64,000 nt of DNA from Hyphomonas sp. (GTDB lineage Bacteria; Pseudomonadota; Alphaproteobacteria; Caulobacterales; Hyphomonadaceae), in contig NZ_PNMA01000009.1 of NCBI RefSeq assembly GCF_013823385.1, positions 51,879-115,878 of the forward strand, given 5' to 3'. A model generated the notes under the pieces. The model saw nothing but the letters and a program-made list of their open reading frames with translations, did no database searches and had not been told where the DNA came from. This document shows positions 54,347 through 63,046 of this stretch, in pieces. The translations under genes were made by a program, and so were the position numbers. Each line of letters begins with the position of its first letter. Positions within the stretch are counted from its first letter, which is position 1.

Positions 54347-55782
54347 TCGTCCTGGAAGCGGTAGAGCGAGATGCCGCGGGCGCGTTCGTCGAAGACCAGC
54401 TTGCGGCTCAGCGGGGCATGGGCGCGGGAGGCGCAATTCTGCCGCTCGCAAAGGTAGCAGTTGACGCCGATGGGCGTGGGCTCGGCTTTCTCCAGATTAT
54501 GGTCGGTCGCATAGACGAGGCGTTTGGCGTAGGCAATGTCGCAGCCAAGCCCGATGGCGAGCTTCGGCCCTGGCTTGTCATAGAAGCCATCGGTGCGGGT
54601 AATCGTGCGGGCGATAGAGAAATACGTCGTATCGTCCGGCATCTGGATAATCTGTGTACGGATACGTCCCGGCGATTCAAAGCATTCGTGGATGTTCCAG
54701 AGCGGGCAGGCGCCGCCGAACTTCGAAAAATGGAACCGCCCCGCGCTGAAGCGCTTGGAAACGTTCCCCGCCGTGTCGATGCGTACAAAGAAGAAGGGAA
54801 TGCCGCGCGCATCCGGCTTCTGCAGCGTCGTCAGCCGGTGGGCGGTCTGCTCGAAGCTGGTGTTGAAGCGGTGGCTCAGCAGTTGCACATCATATTTCGT
54901 CTTCTCCGCTTCGCGCAGGAAGGAATGATAGGGCATCAGCACGGCGGCGGCGAAATAGTTGGCAAGGCTGACCCGGGCCAGGCCGATCGCGTCCCGGTCG
55001 GTAAAGCCCGCCTTCAGCACATAGGAATCGATCAATTCGCCGAATTCCAGCATGCCCAGCTGGAAGGCAAGCTGGAAACGCCGGCCCGATTGGGGCAACA
55101 GCTCGGAAAGATCAATCCCGCGCTTGTGCCGGTCATAATAGCGCAGCGTGTTGGGCATGATGTCATACGGCACCACGCGCACGCGCAGCCCATGCTGGCC
55201 TTTAAGCCGCTGGATCATTGCCGCATACGGATCTTCATGGATGGTCGAAAGCTCCACCGAAAAGGATTCCGCCGCCTCGTCCAGCTCCGGGAAATAGTTC
55301 CGGTGGTCCTGCAGCATCTGGCGCACGGATTCCACGCTGCGCGCCGATTCCTCCAGCAGCTCCACCTTCTCCCGGTCCGTCAGCGGATTATTGTCCGAAT
55401 AGGTGCGCAGCGCCAGTTCGCGGTATTTGTCATAGAGGTGCACGAAGGCGCGCGCGATGTCCGGGCTCGCATTGACGATATCCTCGACATCATTCTTGCC
55501 GACCTGCCCGGCTTCCAGAACCGGGTCGCGGATCACCTCCATCAGTTCCGACACAAGCCGCGCATCGCCCATCCCGCCGACATCGGAAATGTCGAAATCG
55601 TAAACCCGTGCCAGAGTTAACAGGAGGTTGGCGCTGATCGGGCGCTGGTTGCCCTCGATCAGGTTGATGTAACTCGCCGACACGCCGAGGTCTTCGGCCA
55701 TCTGCGCCTGGGTGATGCCCAGCGTGCGCCGCAGCCGCCGAATACGCGGGCCGATAAGGGTTTTTTCCTTGCGCTCGGCCAT
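54343..55782 (-). CDS. ScfR/RamB-type regulator of acetate and glyoxylate metabolism
   Basis: A 479-residue regulator: N-terminal XRE HTH (IRRLRRTLGITQAQMAEDLG VSASYINLIEGNQRPI), an IrrE-like (ImmA) central domain (LGMLEFGELIDSYVLKAG; LANYFAAAVLMPYHSFLREA), and the C-terminal ScfR domain (GRFHFSKFGGACPLWNIHEC; GCDIAYAKRLVYATD; GVNCYLCERQNCASRAH with clustered Cys). Members of this short-chain-acyl family (ScfR, RamB) control isocitrate lyase or propionate genes. It is divergent from aceB-aceA, which fits such a role. Confidence 0.9.
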   Translation of the reverse strand: MAERKEKTLIGPRIRRLRRTLGITQAQMAEDLGVSASYINLIEGNQRPISANLLLTLARVYDFDISDVGGMGDARLVSELMEVIRDPVLEAGQVGKNDVEDIVNASPDIARAFVHLYDKYRELALRTYSDNNPLTDREKVELLEESARSVESVRQMLQDHRNYFPELDEAAESFSVELSTIHEDPYAAMIQRLKGQHGLRVRVVPYDIMPNTLRYYDRHKRGIDLSELLPQSGRRFQLAFQLGMLEFGELIDSYVLKAGFTDRDAIGLARVSLANYFAAAVLMPYHSFLREAEKTKYDVQLLSHRFNTSFEQTAHRLTTLQKPDARGIPFFFVRIDTAGNVSKRFSAGRFHFSKFGGACPLWNIHECFESPGRIRTQIIQMPDDTTYFSIARTITRTDGFYDKPGPKLAIGLGCDIAYAKRLVYATDHNLEKAEPTPIGVNCYLCERQNCASRAHAPLSRKLVFDERARGISLYRFQDD

Positions 55783-55800
55783 CAGGCACCCCGGCTGAAT

Positions 55801-55845
55801 TTACAAACGTTACAAGTGACACAGGGTTCTTGTTACAACGTAAAC
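55801..55845. promoter_or_regulatory. TTACAA repeats in the glyoxylate-shunt promoter
   Basis: Three TTACAA hexamers at 55801-55806, 55810-55815 and 55833-55838, the last within GTTACAACGTAAAC. They lie just upstream of the ScfR-type gene and about 100 bases before aceB. A candidate binding region for that regulator; the exact site is uncertain. Confidence 0.45.
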
Positions 55846-55939
55846 ATAAAAACCCAATGGAAACAGAAAGGTACTCGATCCCGCGTCAGTCTGTAAATAA
55901 GGTTGTGTCAAGTTTTAAGACATCCAGGGAGAACCGGCC

Positions 55940-57577
55940 ATGTCCATCGCTGCCACGCTTGAACAGCCTTCCGCTGCCCGCGCGCAGATCGAAGTGAAGG
56001 GCAAGGCCGCCGGTGTAGACCGCGTGCTGACCCCCCAGGCGCTTGCCTTCATCGAGGCGCTGGAGCGCCGCTTCGGCGCCCGCCGCCGCGATCTGCTCCG
56101 CCTGCGGAAGGAACGCCAGGCCCGGTTTGATGCCGGCGAACTGCCCGATTTCCTCCCAGAGACGAAATTCATCCGCAATGGCCATTGGGAAGTCGATCCG
56201 GTTCCCTCGGTGCTGCTCGATCGCTCGGTCGAGATCACCGGCCCAGTGGACCGCAAGATGATGATCAATGCGCTGAACTCCGGCGCCAAGATGTTCATGG
56301 CCGATTTCGAGGACGCCTCCTCGCCGACCTTTGCCAATATGATCGATGGCCAGGTCAACATGCAGGATTTTGCCCGCGGAAAGCTCGCCTATACAGATGC
56401 CGCTTCCGGCAAATCCTACACGCTGAACGAAAAGGTCGCCGTGATGATCGTCCGCCCGCGCGGCTGGCATATGGAGGAGGCGCATGTTCTCGTCGAGGGC
56501 CGCCCGATCTCCGCGAGCCTGTTCGATTTCGGCCTGCATTTCTATCACAATGGCAGGATGCTGTTTGAGGCTGGCATCGGCCCCTTCTACTACCTGCCCA
56601 AGATGGAAAGCCATCTGGAGGCCCGCCTCTGGGACGACGTGTTCGAATACGCACAAGGCGAAATCGGCATACCCACCGGATCGATCAAGGCAACCGTCCT
56701 TATCGAGACATTGCCCGCCGCCTTCGAGATGGACGAGATTCTCTACGAACTGCGCCGCCACATCGCCGGCCTCAATTGCGGCCGCTGGGATTACATCTTT
56801 TCCTATATCAAGACGCTGCGGAAAAACCCCGATTTCGTGCTGCCGGACCGCGCGCAGGTCGGCATGGACCGGGCCTTCCTCAACGCCTATTCGCTGCTGC
56901 TCATCAAGACCTGCCACCGGCGCCGCGCCCATGCCATGGGCGGCATGGCCGCGCAGATCCCGGTCAAGAATGACGAGGCGGCCAATGACGCGGCCTTCGC
57001 CAAGGTGCGCGCAGACAAGCTCCGTGAAGTGAAGAATGGCCATGATGGCACCTGGGTTGCTCACCCTGCGCTCGTCCCCGTCGCCATGGAAGTGTTCAAC
57101 GAGCATATGCCGCTCGGCAACCAGGTGCTCGGCCAGCGCTGTTTCCCGCCGATCAGCCAGGCAGCGCTCTTGAAGCCCCATACCGGCGAGATCACCGAAG
57201 CGGGCGTGCGCACCAATGTGTCGGTCGGCATCGAATACACCGCCGCCTGGCTGAACGGACGCGGCGCCGTGCCGATCCACAACCTGATGGAAGACGCCGC
57301 CACCGCCGAAATCTCGCGCAGCCAGATCTGGCAGTGGATCCATCACGGCGCGCAGGTGATCGCTGCAGACGGCGCAGCCCGCACCTTCACGAAGGCATGG
57401 TTCCAGGAAATCCTCGCCGATGAACTCGGCAAGGTGCGCGCCGCCCTCGGCGAAACCGGTTTCAAGGCCGGCCGCTATGACATTGCCGCTGAAATCTTCA
57501 CCAATACGGCGACCTCCGAAGACCTCGCCGACTTCCTGACGCTGCCCGCCTATGAAGCGCTGCGCACCCTTGCATGA
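55940..57577 (+). CDS. aceB: Malate synthase A
   Basis: Malate synthase of 545 residues, the A-type length. It condenses glyoxylate with acetyl-CoA to malate. Motifs: LPETKFIRNGHWEVDPVPSV, ALNSGAKMFMADFEDASSPT (family signature), IVRPRGWHMEEAHVLV, GPFYYLPKMESHLEARLWDD, TVLIETLPAAFEMDEILYEL, NCGRWDYIFSYIKTLR and GGMAAQIPVKND. AGGGAGAA precedes the ATG. It is followed by isocitrate lyase, so both glyoxylate-shunt enzymes are expressed together. Confidence 0.96.
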   Translation: MSIAATLEQPSAARAQIEVKGKAAGVDRVLTPQALAFIEALERRFGARRRDLLRLRKERQARFDAGELPDFLPETKFIRNGHWEVDPVPSVLLDRSVEITGPVDRKMMINALNSGAKMFMADFEDASSPTFANMIDGQVNMQDFARGKLAYTDAASGKSYTLNEKVAVMIVRPRGWHMEEAHVLVEGRPISASLFDFGLHFYHNGRMLFEAGIGPFYYLPKMESHLEARLWDDVFEYAQGEIGIPTGSIKATVLIETLPAAFEMDEILYELRRHIAGLNCGRWDYIFSYIKTLRKNPDFVLPDRAQVGMDRAFLNAYSLLLIKTCHRRRAHAMGGMAAQIPVKNDEAANDAAFAKVRADKLREVKNGHDGTWVAHPALVPVAMEVFNEHMPLGNQVLGQRCFPPISQAALLKPHTGEITEAGVRTNVSVGIEYTAAWLNGRGAVPIHNLMEDAATAEISRSQIWQWIHHGAQVIAADGAARTFTKAWFQEILADELGKVRAALGETGFKAGRYDIAAEIFTNTATSEDLADFLTLPAYEALRTLA

Positions 57578-57621
57578 TCCGTCAACAAACTAATCAGAAA
57601 ATTCTCCAAGGAGACACTCAC

Positions 57622-59241
57622 ATGTCCAAACGTCCTACCTACGCAGAGCTGCGCGCACAGGTTCAGAAACGTTACCCCACCGGCCAGGCGCCGGGCGGCG
57701 TCACCGTGGATGATATCGTCCAGCTGAAGATGCAGAACACCTACAACACCCACCTGGATATCGCCCGCGAGATGGCCGGTGTGATGCGCGCCGACATGGC
57801 CGCCTATGACAAGGACCATTCCAAATTCACCCAGTCGCTCGGCTGCTGGTCGGGCTTCCATGCCCAGCAGATGATCAAGGCCGTCAAGCGCATGAAGGGC
57901 ACGGCCAAGGGCACTTATGTGTATCTCTCCGGCTGGATGGTCGCCGGTCTGCGCAACCGCTTCGGCCACCTGCCGGACCAGTCGATGCACGAGAAAACTT
58001 CCGTGGCAGACCTGATCGAGGAAATCTACGTCTCCCTCCGCCAGGCTGATGAAGTCGCCCTCAATGATCTCTTCCGTGAACTGAAATCTGCCCGCGAGAA
58101 GGGCGCCCCCGCTGACGTGATAGAGACGATCATTCAGCGCATCGACACCTTCGAATCCCATGTCGTTCCGATCATCGCTGACATTGATGCCGGCTTCGGC
58201 AACGAGCACGCGACCTATCTGCTCGCCAAGGAGCTGATCAAGGCCGGTGCCTGCTGCATCCAGATCGAGAATCAGGTGTCGGACGCCAAACAGTGCGGCC
58301 ACCAGGATGGCAAGGTCACGGTGCCGCGGGAAGACTTCATCGAGAAGCTGCGCGCCTGCCGCCTGGCGTTTGAGGAACTCGGCGTGGATGACGGCGTCAT
58401 CGTCGCCCGCACAGACAGCCTCGGCGCTGGCCTGACGCAGAAGGTGCCGGTCTCCCAGCATGCCGGTGACCTCGCTTCGGAATACACCAAATGGCTGGAA
58501 GTGGAGGAAATCACCCCCGCCAATCCGCTGAAAGAGGGCGACCTCGCCCTGCAGCAGAATGGCCGCCTCGTGAAGCCGGTTCGCCTGCCCAACGGCCTCT
58601 TCAAGTTCCGTGAGAACACCGGCGCTGACCGCGTGGTGGAAGACTGCATTGCCAATCTCACCCTCGGCGGCGCAGACCTTCTCTGGATCGAAACCGATAC
58701 GCCGGACGTCGACGTTATCGCGGGCCTGGTAAACCGCGTGAAGGCCGCCGTTCCGGATGCCAAGCTCACCTACAACAACTCGCCCTCGTTCAACTGGACG
58801 CTCAACCTGCGCAAACAGGTCCGCAAGGCCTGGGCCGCTGAAGGCAAGATTGCGGAGGGCGAATATCCGGAAGCCGAGCTTATGTCGGCCAAGTATGACG
58901 ACACCCCGCTCGGCCAGGAGGCGGACGCCCGCCTCAAGCGCTTCCAGTATGACATCTCCGAGCGCGCCGGCGTGTTCCACAACCTGATCACGCTGCCCAC
59001 CTTCCACATGACGGCCTTCGCCACCGACCAGCTCTCCCGCGGCTACTTCGGCGAAGACAAGATGGCCGCCTATGTCAAAACCATCCAGCGCCAGGAAATC
59101 CGCAACAACGTCTCGGCTGTCAAACACCAGCACGAAGTCGGCTCGGACCTTGGCGACACGTTCAAGGAAATGGTTGCCGGTGAACGCGCCCTGAAAGCCA
59201 GCGGCGAGCACAACACCATGAACCAGTTCGAGAACGTCTGA
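57622..59241 (+). CDS. aceA: Isocitrate lyase
   Basis: Isocitrate lyase of 539 residues, the longer subtype. It splits isocitrate to glyoxylate and succinate. Evidence: FTQSLGCWSGFHAQQMIKAV, PIIADIDAGFGNEHATYLLA (metal site), the active-site Cys in DAKQCGHQDGK (KKCGH in the shorter subtype has K-Q here), VIVARTDSLGAG and TYNNSPSFNWTLNLRKQVR. The ATG at 57622 has AAGGAGA at a good distance. It lies 44 bases after aceB; a hairpin terminator follows. Confidence 0.96.
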   Translation: MSKRPTYAELRAQVQKRYPTGQAPGGVTVDDIVQLKMQNTYNTHLDIAREMAGVMRADMAAYDKDHSKFTQSLGCWSGFHAQQMIKAVKRMKGTAKGTYVYLSGWMVAGLRNRFGHLPDQSMHEKTSVADLIEEIYVSLRQADEVALNDLFRELKSAREKGAPADVIETIIQRIDTFESHVVPIIADIDAGFGNEHATYLLAKELIKAGACCIQIENQVSDAKQCGHQDGKVTVPREDFIEKLRACRLAFEELGVDDGVIVARTDSLGAGLTQKVPVSQHAGDLASEYTKWLEVEEITPANPLKEGDLALQQNGRLVKPVRLPNGLFKFRENTGADRVVEDCIANLTLGGADLLWIETDTPDVDVIAGLVNRVKAAVPDAKLTYNNSPSFNWTLNLRKQVRKAWAAEGKIAEGEYPEAELMSAKYDDTPLGQEADARLKRFQYDISERAGVFHNLITLPTFHMTAFATDQLSRGYFGEDKMAAYVKTIQRQEIRNNVSAVKHQHEVGSDLGDTFKEMVAGERALKASGEHNTMNQFENV

Positions 59242-59272
59242 CACCTTTCCTGCTGCGTAGGGAAAACTCTGG

Positions 59273-59306
59273 CCCCATCTGCCTCCAGGCAGGTGGGGTT
59301 ATTTTT
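59273..59306 (+). terminator. Rho-independent terminator of aceBA
   Basis: Perfect-looking stem CCCCATCTGCCT/AGGCAGGTGGGG (one G-T pair) with a two-base gap, then TTATTTTT. It touches the stop codon of the convergent gene at 59299, so it may also serve that gene. Confidence 0.8.
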
Positions 59307-59688
59307 GTTCAGGGCGCTTCATTGAGATGACGACTACCGGCTCGTCGCCAGCGAGCATATAGCGAAGCAGCAAGGTGCTTGCTGAAGGCGGGGGCGCGAG
59401 AGCTTCTGCGCGACAAATGTAGTCGTAGCCGGACTTGGTGCTGACTGTCACTTCGCCAAGAGTGTGCGCCGGATTTAGAATGATGTTCCTGAAAGCAGCG
59501 CGACAGCTCTCTCTCACGGCATCATCTCCCATCAGGGTTTCGTCCGGACCCGGCGCTTCCATGGGGAGACGCATGACCTGGCCGTCCGCTTCTTTCAGGG
59601 GCGGAGCCAATGTTGCGCTGCCCCCTTCCTGTGCCTCTGCAACAATCGGGCAGACGGCCAGTGCAGCGGTGAGTAGTACAAAGCGCAT
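59299..59688 (-). CDS. Secreted protein of unknown function
   Basis: A 129-residue protein with a clear signal peptide (MRFVLLTAALAVCPIVAEAQ) and a mature part with two Cys (DDAVRESCRAAFRNIILNPA; SGYDYICRAEALAPPPSAST) that could form a disulfide, ending in hydrophobic strands (LLLRYMLAGDEPVVVISMKR). The ATG at 59688 follows GGGAGAA; an upstream in-frame ATG at 59733 is less likely. I do not recognise a family. It is convergent with aceA. Confidence 0.65.
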   Translation of the reverse strand: MRFVLLTAALAVCPIVAEAQEGGSATLAPPLKEADGQVMRLPMEAPGPDETLMGDDAVRESCRAAFRNIILNPAHTLGEVTVSTKSGYDYICRAEALAPPPSASTLLLRYMLAGDEPVVVISMKRPEQK

Positions 59689-59811
59689 CCTGTTCTTCTC
59701 CCATGCCTGCAAACAGGCCGACCCTACCATCATCTACCAGTACGGGAAACCCTGGCTCCTCAAAGTGACCGTCTAATCATGCTCTGGGTTACGGCTCACC
59801 TACCGCAAATG

Positions 59812-59943
59812 TCACCGCTGTCGGATAGGACCGCGCATCCCTCTTGGCGCCTTCCGGCGCGGGGCGATGTGGCGGATGAGCACGGCATAGACCTCCGGCG
59901 CCAGGTCCTCCAGCCCGATCTCGCTGCCAGGCGAAACGATCAT
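59812..59943 (-). pseudogene. Possible gene remnant
   Basis: On the minus strand a frame ending at 59812 reads like coding sequence: VTFGGAPLAAREAFLIPAYA, SLAGVHNGAPMIVSPGSEIG, LEDLAPEVYAVLIRHIAPRR. Only the last 43 codons follow an ATG (59943); the coding-like part extends about 30 codons upstream and ends at the TGTCC repeat. It could be the tail of a decayed gene cut by the repeat, or chance. Family unknown. Confidence 0.3.
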
Positions 59944-60039
59944 TGGTGCCCCGTTATGAACGCCAGCAAGGGAAGCATAGGCTGGGATCAGGAACGCCTC
60001 GCGGGCGGCGAGCGGCGCGCCGCCGAAGGTGACCCGGAA

Positions 60040-60098
60040 TGTCCGGAAGTGTCCGGAATTGTCCGAAACTGTCCGGGATCTGTCCCGGCCTGTCCGCG
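60040..60098 (+). repeat. 10-bp-phased TGTCC repeat, copy 3
   Basis: TGTCC at 60040, 60050, 60060, 60070, 60081 and 60091: the most regular copy. Units are TGTCCGGAAG, TGTCCGGAAT, TGTCCGAAAC, TGTCCGGGATC, TGTCCCGGCC, TGTCCGCGCG. It is flanked on both sides by GGTGACCCG. It lies in a spacer of about 600 bases (59689-60284) with no secure gene. Confidence 0.75.
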
Positions 60099-60227
60099 CG
60101 GTGACCCGTCCGGGGCGTCTCCTGACGCTCTCCCTTTCAGGAGAAGGGGCGTCCGGGTGACAAATTTTTCATCCGCAGAAAGAATGAGAATAACTTGCAA
60201 AAAGGACAAATCTTTGCGACACCAGTA

Positions 60228-60244
60228 TTGAGAATCGTTCTCAT
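60228..60244. promoter_or_regulatory. Fur-like box before the 65-residue gene
   Basis: TTGAGAATCGTTCTCAT contains the perfect palindrome GAGAATCGTTCTC (60230-60242), close to the classical GATAATGATWATC-type iron box in its AT-rich setting. A further GAGAAT lies at 60185-60190. It is 41 bases before the start at 60285, where an iron repressor would block transcription. Confidence 0.6.
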
Positions 60245-60284
60245 ATAGGTTCTGGCGCGCCGGGCCCTGGTGAAGGAGAAACCC

Positions 60285-60482
60285 ATGATCTGCATGCCCA
60301 TCGATGACAGCCAGATGCTGTGCTGGCTGCGGTCGCAGCTGAAAGTGCTGTCGGCCTGGCGCGAGGAACTCGTCTGCCGCAACGAGACCGACCTTGAGGC
60401 GGTCACGCGGCTGGAACAGCATCATCAATGGCTGAATGCCGAGCTCGAACGGCTCGATCCCGGCATGCGCCATCACGGCTGA
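60285..60482 (+). CDS. Small hydrophilic protein behind a Fur-like box
   Basis: A 65-residue protein, start ATG 60285 with AAGGAGAA upstream. Sequence features: MICMPIDDSQMLCWLRSQLK VLSAWREELVCRNETDLEAV and TRLEQHHQWLNAELERLDPG, largely amphipathic helix of coiled-coil type, three Cys without a CxxC pattern, and a His-containing end (MRHHG). The upstream iron-box palindrome suggests expression under iron limitation. No family recognised. It ends two bases before the convergent LOG-family gene. Confidence 0.7.
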   Translation: MICMPIDDSQMLCWLRSQLKVLSAWREELVCRNETDLEAVTRLEQHHQWLNAELERLDPGMRHHG

Positions 60483-60484
60483 GA

Positions 60485-61069
60485 TCAGATATCCAGCACC
60501 ACGACGCGGTCCAGAAGGGCTTCGATGGCGGCGGTGGAGGTCTTGCTGTGAACCATCATCTGGCGGAATTCGTCGGGGATGAACCCGCCTTCGATGATCC
60601 GCTCAAGGAGGTCAAAGAAGGGCGACCAGAAGTCGTCCTCGTCCAGAAAGGCCATCGGCTTGGCATGCAGGCCAAGGCGCGCCCAGGAGAGGATTTCCAC
60701 AGCCTCCTCCAGCGTGCCGATGCCACCGGGCAGCACGATAAAGGCTTCGGACTCCTCAAACATCATCTGTTTGCGGGTGTGCATGTCCTCGACGATGCGG
60801 TGTTCCACATCCTTGTAGATACGCTCCTTCTGCAGGAGGAAGCGGGGCATGATGCCCAGCACGCTGCCGCCGGCCTCATGCGCGGCGCGGGCGCAGGCGC
60901 CCATCAGGCCGACGCCGCCGCCGCCATAGACGAGGCGCATGCCCCGCCGGGCCAGTTCCCGGCCAAGGTCTTCGGCCAGCCGGATATAGCGCGGGTCCAC
61001 CGCGTCGGAGGCGCCGCAATAGACGCAGATCGAGCGAATTTTTGTCATTTTATCAGTCTCTCGGCTCAT
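60485..61069 (-). CDS. LOG-family nucleotide 5'-monophosphate phosphoribohydrolase
   Basis: Rossmann-like LOG protein of about 194 residues that releases the base from nucleoside 5'-monophosphates (YgdH/PpnN and cytokinin-activating relatives). Motifs: SICVYCGASDAVDPRYIRLA, RLVYGGGGVGLMGACARAAH, DMHTRKQMMFEESEAFIVLP and the active-site GGIGTLEEAVEILSWARLG. Start 61069 (MSRETDKM) has AGGGAAAG; the ATG at 61048 (MTKIRSICVY) is also plausible and would fit the family N-terminus. It is divergent from the ABC transporter. Confidence 0.88.
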   Translation of the reverse strand: MSRETDKMTKIRSICVYCGASDAVDPRYIRLAEDLGRELARRGMRLVYGGGGVGLMGACARAAHEAGGSVLGIMPRFLLQKERIYKDVEHRIVEDMHTRKQMMFEESEAFIVLPGGIGTLEEAVEILSWARLGLHAKPMAFLDEDDFWSPFFDLLERIIEGGFIPDEFRQMMVHSKTSTAAIEALLDRVVVLDI

Positions 61070-61159
61070 TCTTTCCCTTAAGTGATAGGAGGCCGGAGGC
61101 AACTTCGCCAGACGGTTTCGCAGGGCGAGCGGGTTTCACTTCCGCGCAAACAGCGCCAT

Positions 61160-63046
61160 ATGGCAGGCATGAGCCCGCCCCATGCTGCCGTTCCGGCCCC
61201 TGAGAACCACGACCGTATCGACAGCGCCGATGGCGGGCTGTGGAAATCAATTTTACGCATCCTGACCCTGCTGGGCCGGCCGGAACTGGCCAAATGGCGG
61301 CCGGTGATGGCGCTGGCGGTGATCATCACGCTGGCCGCTTCCGTTCTAGAGGTCATCTCGCCCCTGGTGATGGGCCATGCGATCAACCAGGCTGTGCCTG
61401 AAGGCGGCGTGGCGGCCAGCTTCGCGACGGCGGCCCTGTGGCTGACCTATGGGCTGGCTCTGCGGTTTGCCGCAGCGGCCCTGCCGCAGATCCGTGACTG
61501 GTTGTTCTCGCCGGTCAGCCAGGACGCCCAGCGCGTGGCGAGTGTCGATGCGTTCGGGCATTCCCTGGCGCTTTCCCTCGGCTTTCACCAGACCCGCCGG
61601 ACCGGCGCGCTCAACCGCATCATCGAGCGCGGCGCCAGCGCGATCGACTATCTGATCCGCTTCCTCGCCTTCAATATCGGGCCGACGCTGGTGCGTCTGG
61701 TGCTGGCTTCGGTCGCGCTCGGCATTGCCTATGACATCCGCCTGTCGCTGATCGCGGTGGCAACGATTGCGCTTTATGTGATCAGCACGGTGATCATCAC
61801 CGAATGGCGCGTGCGCCAGCGCCGGAAGATGAACGAGGCGGACACGCATTTCCGCGCGACCTCGGTGGACATCCTCACCAACTTTGAAACGGTGAAATCC
61901 TTCGCCGCCGAAACCCGCGAAACGCGCCGGTTTGACGACGCGATGGCCAATTACAACCGGCATTATGTCGACACCAACCGCAGCATGTATGTGCTCAACA
62001 CGGTGCAGGCGCTGGTGATGAATCTCGGCCTCTTGGCGGTGATGGTGCTGTCGGCCTGGAACGTCATCCAGGGCACGATGCAGATCGGTGACCTGACGGC
62101 GGTGATGCTGATGCTGCTGTCGCTGTATGCGCCGCTGAACATCCTCGGCTGGGCCTGGCGGGAGATCAAGCAGGGCGCGGTGGACCTTGAGAAGCTGCAC
62201 GGCCTGATGGGCATGGTGCCGGAAGTGCAGGATGCCCCCGATGCCAAGGTGCTGACGGCGCCGAAGGGGCATGTGACCTTCGAGAAGGTGGCCTTCAGCC
62301 ATGAAGGCCGGGCGGTGGGCGTTTCCGATGTCAGCTTTGATGTGGCGCCGGGGAAAAAGGTGGCCTTTGTCGGCACATCCGGGGCAGGCAAGTCCACCCT
62401 GCTGAAGCTCCTGTTCCGCTTCTATGATGTGGACGCGGGCGCGGTGAAGGTGGACGGGCAGGATGTGCGCGGGCTGACGCAGGAATCGCTGCGGGCGGCC
62501 CTCGGCCTCGTGCCCCAGGATGTGGTGCTGTTCAACGACACGCTGCGCGCCAACATCGCCTATGCGCGCCCCGAAGCGACCGAAGCGGAGCTGCGCGAAG
62601 CGGCCCGCCGGGCGCAGCTTCTGACCTTCATCGAAAGCCTGCCCGATGGCTGGAACACCCGCGTGGGCGAGCGCGGCCTGAAGCTCTCTGGCGGGGAGAA
62701 GCAGCGCGTCGGCATTGCCCGCGTGATCCTGGCGAACCCGGCGATCCTGGTGCTGGACGAGGCGACGAGCGCGCTCGACAGCGCCACCGAAGCCGCCGTT
62801 CAGGAGGCGCTGGAAGAGGCCTCGGCCGGACGCACGACGCTGGTTGTGGCCCACCGCCTCTCGACCGTGGTTTCGGCAGACGAGATCCTGGTGCTGGAAG
62901 CAGGCCGGATCGTGGAGCGCGGAACGCATGAGGGGCTGCTGGCAAAAGGCGGCAAATATGCTGATATGTGGCATCGTCAGGCGCACCGCGCCGATCCCGC
63001 TGAACTTCTCAGCGAAAACAGACCTGTAGAGGAGGCGAGCCGATGA
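61160..63046 (+). CDS. ABC exporter of the Atm1/HMT1 type
   Basis: Half-transporter of about 628 residues: six membrane helices (about 50-330) with the Atm1-like segments VQALVMNLGLLAVMVLSAWN and NILGWAWREIKQGAVDLEKL, and an ABC domain with Walker A GTSGAGKST, Q-loop LVPQDVVLFNDTL, signature LSGGEKQR, Walker B ILVLDEATSALDS and H-loop VVAHRLSTV. Atm1 relatives export glutathione-linked sulfur or metal complexes. The start is uncertain (61160 or 61169). Its stop overlaps the next gene by four bases. Confidence 0.88.
   Translation: MAGMSPPHAAVPAPENHDRIDSADGGLWKSILRILTLLGRPELAKWRPVMALAVIITLAASVLEVISPLVMGHAINQAVPEGGVAASFATAALWLTYGLALRFAAAALPQIRDWLFSPVSQDAQRVASVDAFGHSLALSLGFHQTRRTGALNRIIERGASAIDYLIRFLAFNIGPTLVRLVLASVALGIAYDIRLSLIAVATIALYVISTVIITEWRVRQRRKMNEADTHFRATSVDILTNFETVKSFAAETRETRRFDDAMANYNRHYVDTNRSMYVLNTVQALVMNLGLLAVMVLSAWNVIQGTMQIGDLTAVMLMLLSLYAPLNILGWAWREIKQGAVDLEKLHGLMGMVPEVQDAPDAKVLTAPKGHVTFEKVAFSHEGRAVGVSDVSFDVAPGKKVAFVGTSGAGKSTLLKLLFRFYDVDAGAVKVDGQDVRGLTQESLRAALGLVPQDVVLFNDTLRANIAYARPEATEAELREAARRAQLLTFIESLPDGWNTRVGERGLKLSGGEKQRVGIARVILANPAILVLDEATSALDSATEAAVQEALEEASAGRTTLVVAHRLSTVVSADEILVLEAGRIVERGTHEGLLAKGGKYADMWHRQAHRADPAELLSENRPVEEASR

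Noticed and set aside
59779..60231. 150-residue open frame on the plus strand
   Set aside because: It runs through the TGTCC array and the Fur-box region, and its composition is Arg/Pro-rich and non-protein-like.
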